A stretch of 64,000 nt of DNA from Locusta migratoria (taxonomy: Eukaryota > Arthropoda > Insecta > Orthoptera > Acrididae), in contig CM048744.1 in NCBI GenBank assembly GCA_026315105.1, forward strand, positions 656,955,676 through 657,019,675, given 5' to 3'. How positions within the stretch are numbered: position 1 is the first letter of the stretch; each line of letters opens with the position of its first letter. Of this stretch, positions 55,051 through 64,000 are shown piece after piece. The notes beneath the pieces are model-generated. The model was not told the origin of the DNA. It worked only from the letters and a program-made list of their open reading frames with translations, and did not search any database. Made by a program: the position numbers and the translations under genes.

Positions 55051-57250
55051 AGAAGTGTTTTTCTCTGTCGTGGCTTTATAAACGCTCGGGCTCTCAATAA
55101 CAAATATCGCATTACTCGTATGACATTAATTTCCATTAGGAGGCATGGGTCAATATGACAATAGGTATAGTAAATTTCAACGGATAAGTACCAAATTCAC
55201 ATTTCAATTATCATGCCAAATTATTGGGATTAAATTTACGCCTGCTGACGCAGGGAACCGCTTTCCATATGACACAGCATACGCGCCAGCTACAGTCAAA
55301 GTTTTCGTGGTCTGATCCAGGCCCCACACGTTTTCCCTCTTTCACCATAGCGAAGATACTATTAGCTTTGTCGTCTCTGACATGCAGCAGAACGTATTAT
55401 GCTGACAGTGGAAAAAATATCAACTTCAGAAAAGCAATACGGAAATTGATACACTATTAACATAGTCGATAAGCTGATTTTCTTCGACCTAGGTGCGAAT
55501 TTCAGTCACGATTCTTCTGATCTAATACGTAATTATTTTCAGCTAAAGGACGACAGCAGCAAACGTTACATACGATTTTCTACTTTTGTCAGTCCTTAAG
55601 AACTTATATTCGTTCTTATAGCAAAGTGTTTAGATATTAATGCATATTTATCTATTGCTTCCTCATCTATCTTGATGTCAACATTTTACTGCGTACAGTG
55701 TTGAGCTCAGGATATTTTATTGGTACCACTACATATAGTAAATTATTTCTCCTGAGTCATTCAGTAGTGAACAATTCCTTCGCTTGGTTTATAATCCAAT
55801 CCATGTTTAATGTATTCTCTTATCTAATAATCTGCACAAACGTAGTTTTTGCTCCAGTGAGAAATAAAGGGGTTTATCTGTTTGAGTAAATTCACTTTTC
55901 CGTGAACTTTTCATGCCCCAGTGACTCTACAAACAGAAATATACACTAGCCATCAAGTTATCAGGACCACGTGCCTAACACACCTTTAGTCCTCGCTTTC
56001 TTCAACCGTCGTTTCCCGGCAGGATGGCTTCTTTTTGAAAGTTGTTCTGAGTGTTCGTTACTCTCCGCCAAAAGAGCGGTGTCGCCTGCCCCTTTCCCTT
56101 GCTCATTTATGTACCGCCGTGTCCTTATACGTAACGAACTGTGTTGAGATAGCGCTCCCTGTTCAGGGACGGTAATTGGAGCCCCAAGTTTGCAATACTT
56201 TTTACTCTTTCTCCCGTAATGAAAGCGTAAGGAAACCAAGAGAAGTTCGTGTTAAAAAGTTTCCAAGACTGAATAATCGTTACGTCAACTACTGTTTAAC
56301 GTGTCTCCGCGAGAAGCAGGAGCGAAGTTGAAATTATAATGAGCGACATCAAGAGACAAGGCTGTCTACAACCCTGCATCGTTAACATCGCTTCTTGGAG
56401 ACTGCGCACCGCACGGCATTTTGTCTTTTAATATTCATTTTAATTGGTCATGTACAATTAAACACTAAATTTCGCTAAAGGAATATGGCTTTTTTTCTTG
56501 CTCTTCGTAAGTTGACGACTATCACAAGAGCGAAGAAACTGTTAATTACGTAAAGTAATTGTGAGTCTAGGAATTTGGCCTGGTAAAGGGAGGGTTGTCT
56601 GAGCCCATAAAAATGTTTCTAGGGGTCATATCCACATTTTCTAAATGAAAATGTTTTCTCTAAGTACTATTTTAGCAAATATTAGAGACTCAGATACAGT
56701 GTATGTTACTTATAGACTTTGCTTCTTAATTTTGTCCCTCCAATTCTTATAATCACAGATGAAACGGGCATTTTTTCACACGCACTCAAGTCCTCGTAGC
56801 GATATCACTTGAACTGTGATTTTGAATGTAAATGGCATGAAGAACAAGGTTCCTTGGATTGTCAATGGATGTCACTCATCCTGAACAAAGATGTAATTAT
56901 CCATACACGATCGCCGCTAATTGGACGGAGAGGGCAACACGGATGATCAGTTCCACTCAAAACACGAGTAAGGCAGTACTCTACCTGCGTTGACTGTACT
57001 TCTGCCATGTCTAGAAGGTCAATTTGTAACACTACAGTCTATTCCTTTCCCTACCATCCTAATATTTACTTTATTCATTTATTAATTAATTACTTAGGTT
57101 TATGTCTTGTGTATATCGATCGTTAACTGTATTGAACTGTAAAGTGATTTACTAGATGATCTTTGACACAGTAGATTCCAGGTGTTCTGCTAGAATTTTA
57201 TAACTTGATTCACTTTCTATAATGTTGTTTAACTACAGAAATACTAAATT
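55051..57250. other. No gene supported
   Basis: Short frames only. A CpG-bearing patch (55970-56230) has no recognised domain on either strand. Confidence 0.4.
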
Positions 57251-57252
57251 TA

Positions 57253-57925
57253 CACTACTGGACATTAAAATTGTTATACCAAGAAGAAATGCAGATAATT
57301 AAAGTGTATTCATCGGACACATATATATTACACAAGAACTGACATGTGATAACATTTTCACGTAATTTGGGTCTATAGATCCTGAGAAATCAGTATCCAG
57401 AACTACCACCTCTGGCCGTAATAACAGCCTTGATACGCATTGAGTCAAAAAAAGCTTCGATGGCGTGTACAGGTACAGATGCCCATGCAGCTTTAACACG
57501 ATATTACAGTTCATCAAGAGTAGTGACTGGCGTATTGTGACGACCCAGTTGCTCGGCCACCATTGACCGGACGTTTTCAGTTGGTGAGAGATTTGGAGAC
57601 ATGTTGGATACGAACATTTTCCGTATCCAGAAAGGCCCGTACAGGACCTGTAACATGCGGTCGTGCATTATCCTGCTGAAATGTAGGGGTTCGCAGGAAT
57701 GAAGGGTAGAGCCACGGGTCGTAACACATCTGAAATGTTCCGACCACTGTCCAAAGTGCCGTCGATGCGAACAAGAGGTGACCGAGACGTGTAACCAATG
57801 GCACCCCAAAACACAAAGCCGTGTGATACGTCAGAATGGCGAAGACGAATAGACGCTTCCAATGTGCGTTCACCGCGATGTCGCCAAACACAGATGAGAC
57901 CATCATGTTGCTGTAAAGAGAACCT

Positions 57926-58007
<82 letters not shown>

Positions 58008-58635
58008 CGTTTATCCATTCGTGCACCCCGGTTCGTCGTTGCGTACACCAACATAGGCGTTCCTGTCTGTGATGCAGCGTCAAGCTGCTGCAAACGTCGT
58101 CGAACTGTTCGTTCAGATGGTTGTTGTCTTGTAAACGTCCTCATCTGTTGAATCAGGGATCGAGACGTGACTGCACAATCCGTTACAGCCATGCGGACAA
58201 GATGCTTGCTATTTATACGAGGCCGTTGGCATCTAGCACGGCGTTCCGTATTGCCCTCCTGAACCCACCGATTCCATATTTTGCTAAAAGTCAATGGATC
58301 GCGACCAACGCGAGCAGCAATGTCGAGATACGGTAAACCGCAATCGCGATAGGCTACAAATCGACCTTTGTCAAAGTCTCATTTCTCCTTTTTACACGAG
58401 GCATCACAACAACGTTTCACCAGGCAACGCCGGTCAACTGCCATTTGTGTATGAGAAATCGGTTGGAGAATTTCCTCATGTCAGCACGTTGCAGGTCTCG
58501 CCACCGGCGCCAACCTTCTGTTAATGCTATGAAAAGGTAATCATTTGCATATCACAGCATCTTTTTCCTGTCGTTAAATTTCGCGTCTGTAGCACGTCAT
58601 CTTCGTGATACAGCAATTTTTAATGGTAAGGAGTG
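57253..58635 (-). mobile_element. Tc1-like DNA transposon with decayed transposase, TA-flanked
   Basis: The left end CACTACTGGACATTAAAATT and the right end, complementary to AATTTTTAATGGTAAGGAGT, are inverted repeats. TA flanks at 57251-57252 and 58636-58637. Minus-strand transposase pieces: MPRVKRRNE start (58405), GGFRRAIRNAVLDANGL, HEWINVI, then a (TA)n tract, GDIAVNAHWKRL / VWRHRGERTLEASIR, FWGAIGYTSRSPLVRIDGTL, FQQDNARPHVTGPVRAFLD (second catalytic D). Stops and small deletions throughout, so non-autonomous. Confidence 0.9.
57928..58006. repeat. (TA)n microsatellite inside the Tc1-like transposase
   Basis: 79 bp of pure AT alternation, about 39 units. It occupies the position where the transposase normally encodes its first catalytic segment (F-S-D-E-S-R). 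Likely polymorphic. Confidence 0.95.
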
Positions 58636-58637
58636 TA

Positions 58638-59234
58638 TTATTAAAATTCAATTAACGTGCAGTTTAAACTGATTTGGATATCATTATTTCGGAAAGATTC
58701 CACATCGAAACAAAGACTTCTGAGTCGAAGTTAGTAAACGATACCTTATCAGTTAGACACACGATGCGATCAAATTAAAATCCTGGAATTGTGTTTTAAC
58801 ATTACAGTGGTGTTTTGCGGTGCATTTAGCTTGCATAGCTTCGTGTTACGGAATCTTGTGTACCGAGGGATATCCGCTGGGGTAAGTTTGATCGTATACT
58901 CAATCTTACTTCGCGACAGGAGGGCCTCTCATAAGGTGAAGTTTGCAGACATCTCGGACTGACAGACATACAGAAAGTGTCGGTGAGTTACCTCGCTCTG
59001 GCCACCCAAAGGCTACCAGAGCACTTGATAACAGCTATGTTTTTTTTTAGTCCTTTTCGGAGGAACCCTATGAGAAACGCTACTATGCTCAATAATACGT
59101 GCAGTGACTGGACGTCATTTCCGCCACAAACTATACTAATAGTTTCATGGCCTGCGTCTTTACTCCCTACGACTATGGCAAAGTTCAGTTATGACACCTA
59201 GAAACCATACAGCGGCGTACAGACGGGCCCCAAC
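58638..59234. other. No feature recognised
   Basis: Nothing identified. Confidence 0.4.
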
Positions 59235-59405
59235 GGCCGTGGTGGCCGAGCGGTCTGCGGCGTGTAGTCACGGTCTGCACGGCCGCTGCGGTCGGGGATT
59301 CGAATCTTTAGTATAGCTGGTTCATAATTAGTTTGTAAGTTTAGGGACTGATGGGGCCCCATAGTTAAATCCCAAAAGCTCTACAAACAATTAAACATTT
59401 TTGAA
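59235..59405 (+). mobile_element. tRNA-derived SINE with internal deletion
   Basis: Head GGCCGTGGTGGCCGAGCGGT, B-box-like GGGGATTCGAATC, then directly TTTAGTATAGCTGGTTCATA; the segment between B box and body is deleted. GGGGCCCC replaces the usual GACCCC after CTGATG. Tail CTCTACAAACAATTAAACAT. Confidence 0.85.
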
Positions 59406-60043
59406 CAGAAGGGCCCAACATCATGCTGAATGGATTGGTCAGAATTAGCATGAGGCTCGGTCTGGTCGGTGACTTTTCGGAGAAGCCCGGTCAGCCTTAT
59501 CGACACACCGTCCTGCTAGAGCAGCAGTGTGATTCCCTGTTTTCTGGTTGCCCTAATAGGGCTAATGTATGCCACTGGTGGTCGTAGAACGCAACCAAAC
59601 GGCTATGACGTGTAGTTCAACCATATCTGCAGCATTTCGCTGAGAGGTTCGCCTTAATGGACTCTCAAAGTGCAAACCTTGTGATTGCGTTGATTTATGA
59701 TAACGATATCGCAAGATTAGAATTGCCAGCATGTTCTACATACTTGAACACTATCGAGCATACCTCGGATACATTAAACCTTTTGGATGAGACGACGGAG
59801 AGATACACCACGGAGCGCCGTTGAGGAGTGGAATAATCTGGACCGAGAGTTCCTCTATGCTGTGGTGGGCAGTCAACACAGGCACGCATCAGGGCTAGAG
59901 CACGTATTACCGGGTATTAGGGACCTGGTGCATGCTGCAGTCTGCGACAAAGATTTGGAATTACATGATTATTGTATACAAGGTGGCAATTTCCATTTTC
60001 ATTTTTTTAACTAAAGGTTCCTCAACTAGAGTCGTTACGATGC
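59406..60043. other. Unidentified; possible transposase C-terminus at 59787-60014
   Basis: The plus frame AVEEWNNLDREFLYAVVGSQ, then HRHASGLEHVLPG, vaguely resembles the C-terminal E-E-W-x-x-L/I...S-M-P-R-R-C of Tc1-type transposases. Too weak to call. Confidence 0.25.
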
Positions 60044-62925
60044 TACATTCCATCTACATCTACAAACATACTCCGAAAGCCACCTGACGGTGTGTGACGG
60101 AGGGTAGCTTGAGTACCACTATCGATTTTCCCTCCTATTCCAGTCAGCATTGTTCGCGGAAAGAAGGATTGTCGGTAGGCCTCTGTGTGGGCTCTAATCT
60201 CTCAGATTTTATCCTCACGATCTCTTCGCGAGATATACATAGTAGGGAGCAACATACTGCTAGAATTCTCAGTAAAGGTAAGTTCTCGAAACTTCGACAA
60301 AAGCCCGTACCGAGCGACAGAGCGTCTCTCCTGCAGAGTCTTCCACTGGAGTTTAGCGATCATCTCCGTAACGCTTTCACGATTACCAAATGATCATGTA
60401 ACGAAGCGCGCTGCTCTCCGTTGGATCTTCTCCACATCCTCTATCAATCCCACCTGGTACGGATCCCACACCTGTGAGCAGTATTCAAGCTGTGGGCGAA
60501 CAAGTGTACTGTAACCTACTTCCTTTGTTTTCGGACTGCATTTACTTAGAATTCTCCCAATGAATCTAAGTCTGGCATCTGCTTTACCGACGATTGATTT
60601 TATATGGTCGTTACATTTTAAATCCCTCCTAATGACTACTCCCAGATAATTTATGGAATTAACTGCTTCAGTTGCTGACCTGCTATAGTGTAGCTAAATG
60701 ATAAAGGATCTTTCCTTCTGTGAATTCGCAGCACATTAAACTTGCCTACATTGAGCTTTAATTGCCATTTCGTGCACCATGCGTCAATTCGATGCAGATC
60801 CTCTTGCATTTCAATACAATTTCCCATTGTTACAACCTTTCTATATACTACCGCATCATCCGCAAAAAGCCTCAGTGAACTTCCGATGTTATCCGTAAGG
60901 TCATTTATAAATATCGTGAACAGCGACGGCCCCACGACACTCCCCTGTGGCACACCTGAGATAACTCCTACTTCGGAAGTCTTCTCTCCATTGAGAATGA
61001 CCTGCTGATTTCTGTTATCTAGGAATTCCTCGATCAAATCACACAATTGGTCTGATAGACCATATGCTCTTACTTTGTTCATTAAACGTTTGTGGGGAAC
61101 TGTATCAAACGCCTTGCGGAAGTCGAGAAACACAGCATCTACCTGAGAACCCGTGTCTATGGCCCTCTGAGTCTTGTGGACGAATAGCGCGAGCTCGGTT
61201 TCACACGAACGCCTTTTTCGAAACCCATGCTGATTCCTACAGAGCAGATTCCTAGTCTCGAGAAATGTCATTATATTCGAACATAATACATGTTCCAAAT
61301 TCTACAACTGACCAACGTTAGAGATATAGGCCTATAGTTCTGCACATCTGTTCGAGGATCCTTCTTGAAAACGGGGATGACCTGCGCCATTTTCCAATCT
61401 TTCGGAACGCTATGCTCTTCTAGAGACCTACGATACACCACTGCGAGAAGGGAGACCAGTACCTTACTCTGTTAAAAACGAACTGGTATCCCATCAGGTC
61501 CTGCGGCCTTTCCTCTTTTGAGCAATTTTAATTGTTTTTCTATCCCTCTGTCAATTATATCGATATCTGCCATTTTGTAATCTGTGCGGCAATCTAGGGA
61601 AGGAACTAAAGTGCAATCTTCCTCTGTGAAACGAGCTTTGGAAAAAGACATTTAGCAATTCCGCCTTTAGACTGTCATCCTCTGTTTCAATGCCATTTAC
61701 GTCACAGAGAGTTTGGACACTTTGTTTTGATCCACCAACCGCTTTGACATAAGACCAAAATTTCTTAGGATTCTCAGCCAAGTCAGTACAAAGAACTCTA
61801 CTTTCTAATTCGTTGAACGCCTCTCGCATAGCCCTCCTCACGCTACATTTCGCTTCATGTAATTTTTGTTTGTCTACAAGGCTTTTGCTACGTTTATGTT
61901 TGCAGTGAAGTTCCCTTTGCTTCCGTAGCAGCTTTATAATTTGATTGTTGTACCACGGTGGCTCCTTTCCATCTCTTACGACCTTGCTAGGTACATACTC
62001 GTCTAATGCATATTGTGCGATGGCTTTGAACGTAGACCACTGTTCCGCAACACCATCTGTACTTAAGATAAAACTTCTGTGCTGAGCCGTCAAGTACTCT
62101 GAAATCCCCTTTTTGTCACTTTTTCCTAACAGAAAAATCTTCCTACATTTTATAATATTTCTATTTACGACTGAAATTACCGATGCTGTAACTGTTTATG
62201 ATCGCTGATTCCCTGTTCTGCATTAACTGTTCCGAATAGTTCGGGTCTGTTTGTCACCAGAAGGTCTAATATGTTGTCACCACGAGTTGGTTCTCTGTTT
62301 AACTGCTCAAGTTAGTTTTCAGACAATGCACTAAAAACAATTTCACTGGGTTCTTTGTCCCTGCCACCTGTAATAAACGTTTGTGTCTCCCAATCTATAT
62401 CAGGTAAATTAAAATCTCCTCCCAAACCTATAGCATGATCGGGAAATCTACTCGAAATATCTTCCAATTTTTACTTCAGGTGTTCTGCCACAACAGCTGC
62501 TGAGCCAGGAGGGCTATAGAAGCATCCGATTACCATGTTCGAGCCTGCTTTAACCGTGACCTTCACCCAAATTATTTCACACTTCGGATCTCCGTCTATT
62601 TCCTTCGATACTAGTGCACTTTTTATCGCTATAAACACGCCTCCCCCTGCACTGTCCAGCCTATCTCTGCGGTAAACATTCCAGTCTGAGTTTAGAATCT
62701 CATTACTTTCCCTCCCTAGTACTACGTGGGTCTTGTGATTGTTTATTATTGAGAGCAATTCTGGGACTTTCTATAGACGCTCCTGCAGTTAACTACTACT
62801 ACATTGATCATTACCTTCCCTGTTGTGCCTACTGCTACCTTGTCGCGGCTCAGGAGGCATCTTGTCGGACCTAGGGAGGGAAATCTCTAACCTAAAAAAC
62901 CCCCATGTGCACTCCTATCAAAGAT
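60044..62925 (-). pseudogene. CR1-like LINE, 2.9-kb copy covering most of ORF2 and the 3' UTR
   Basis: The 3' terminus CATCTACATCTACAAACATA is at 60049. Going upstream on the minus strand: RT frame 61298-60651 with EHVLCSNIMTFLETRNLLCR, VDAVFLDFRKAFDTVPHKRL (first D), SGVPQGSVVGPSLFTIFIND, SSLRLFADDAVVYRKV (catalytic F-A-D-D intact) and WQLKLNVGKFNVLRIH. Next the linker frame 62093-61551 (EPPWYNNQIIKLLRKQRELH; NPKKFWSYVKAVGGS). Then the endonuclease frame 62758-62471 (DRLDSAGGGVFIAIKSALVS; IIWVKVTVKAGSNMVIGCFY). The frames are separated by frameshifts (about 61300, 61600, 62100-62470), so no intact ORF2 remains. Best-preserved RT core of the window. Confidence 0.9.
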
Positions 62926-64000
62926 TTCAAAGTTGTCCCCCCACTCTACCCTTGTGGGGGTGGGGTTGATTTCAGATTAGGTAAATGTCTTCCTTGCCAA
63001 TATTCTTTTTATAACTGTATACCAGAAGGGTCATGTAGGACGTAACACCCACTATAGCGTTGACGACCATACAAATTTTTGTTTGGTGAACAGTTTTAGC
63101 ACTAGTATTCACTGACATATTGAAATAAGTACTTTTAGACCCACTTTAGGTTACGACAGTAACACTAAAAGTGGGCCTTTGCAGTCACCTTTTGACAGCT
63201 TGAAATTTAAATGAAAATGATAGCTTAACCGTTCATCTGGGAGGAAAATTGAATAAATATTTAGGGGAGACACTCTCTACGACGCTGCTCTCTTATGTTC
63301 TTTCTCGAGTCTCGCATTACTTCAGAAATATTTGCAAAAATAAAGGTCATTTGACAATGTCAGTCAGTCTGTCTGTAACGTGTTCCCACTTTTTATGTCG
63401 CGCCGTTCAACCGATCGGCATCAAATTTTACAGACGTGATTATTGGCCGCCAGCGACCAGAACCTCTCTTTTCCAATTATTTTGGACAAAAGGATAGGTT
63501 AGTAACACTAAAAATAAGCCGTTTGTGATTGCCCTTTGACACTGTGAATTTAATTACAAATAAGCCTTTAACCGTTCACCTGAAACGAAAATTGAATAAA
63601 CGTATTTGTAGAGGAAAAAATTCTCAACAAGTCTTTTTTTTTCATAACTCACGCCGTTTTTAAACATAACGACGCTTTGACACTGTCACATGATTCTAAT
63701 TAAACCAGTACAGGCAAAGAAATTATACTCGGAAAAGAGAAGAAAGTACCACAGAAAAACATGTAATATTATTTTAACGGAAAAAGATAATGAAAATATG
63801 AGTAAGATATTTAAATAATAGTTTAAATAGGAAAGAAATAGTATTTATGGCAAAGCTTAACTCAAGTATCAAATAATTTTGGGCTGTTTGTTAAAATACG
63901 AACATGACGTGATGAGCACATAGATGTTATCACAATAATTAGGTCGTAATCGTGACGTTCAAATTTTCTTATTTAATTTTGTATTATTTACAGTAAAATG
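62926..64000. other. Unidentified DNA with a diverged tandem duplication
   Basis: A short GGGTGGGGTTG/CCACTCTACCC inverted pair lies near 62940-62970. The tandem duplication is listed separately. Otherwise AT-rich. Confidence 0.4.
63160..63620 (+). repeat. Diverged direct repeat, period ~342 bp
   Basis: GTAACACTAAAAGTGGGCCT (63161 on) and GTAACACTAAAAATAAGCCG (63503 on) begin two units. Shared order: CCTTTGACA, TTAACCGTTCAYCTG and GAAAATTGAATAAA, then AGGGGAGA/GTAGAGGA. About 110 bp of clear homology per unit. The first unit continues with CAGTCAGTCTGTCTGTAACG, not seen again before the window ends. Confidence 0.7.

Noticed and set aside
57577..58294. 168- and 208-codon minus frames with long Tyr-Ile repeats as real proteins
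   Set aside because: The YI repeats are the (TA)n tract; the flanks are broken Tc1-like transposase pieces in different frames.
59787..60014. Tc1-like transposase C-terminus
   Set aside because: Only a faint E-E-W-N...L pattern; no SPDLNPIE-type motif, inverted repeat or TA flank nearby.

Overview
The window looks like repeat-dense, gene-poor animal DNA, most probably from a grasshopper or locust (Orthoptera, Schistocerca-like). That placement is an inference. It rests on recognising tRNA-derived SINEs, a CR1-type LINE 3' end and a Tc1-like element that I associate with locust genomes. There are no bacterial-style operons and I could not support any intact host gene. Nearly every protein-like reading frame is a broken transposable-element gene. 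The rest looks like old, AT-rich, unannotatable DNA.

Layout. 0-10.5 kb: SINEs, an internally deleted mariner-like element (1.73-2.42), a decayed Jockey-like LINE (2.95-4.33), a Helitron helicase tail (6.64-6.80) and a complete pogo-like inverted-repeat element (6.92-8.22). 10.87-22.06 kb: two head-to-head copies of one LINE family (RRM/zinc-knuckle ORF1; endonuclease/RT ORF2). A THAP-finger relic and a foldback lie between them. The plus copy carries a 738-bp hAT-type element with a perfect 8-bp target duplication, which itself contains a SINE; the minus copy carries a SINE. 22-31 kb: mostly AT-rich unidentified DNA with a few SINEs, a possible Polinton/adintovirus-like relic near 28.35 kb and a dispersed transposase-like relic at 30.78-31.28.

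31.8-33.1 kb: CR1-like LINE with a 391-codon open frame. 34.97-36.48: decayed Gypsy-like gag, followed by a SINE inserted in a SINE. 39.17-39.79: large foldback element. 41.56-47.49: minus-strand stack of Jockey-like LINE, a Penelope-like element and a CR1 3' end. The Penelope element is split by a 2.38-kb insert with a terminal hairpin and no visible target duplication. 49.09-53.68: CR1 fragment, 5S-rRNA-derived SINE, an RTE-like RT with an insertion, and another LINE C-terminus. 54.5-55.05: inverted pair of SINEs. 57.25-58.64: Tc1-like element whose first catalytic motif is replaced by a (TA)n tract. 60.05-62.93: long CR1-like copy. 63.16-63.62: diverged tandem duplication.

The elements do not form a pathway. 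Their relation is one of nesting, so relative ages can be read from what interrupts what. Boundaries without a stated target duplication are approximate.
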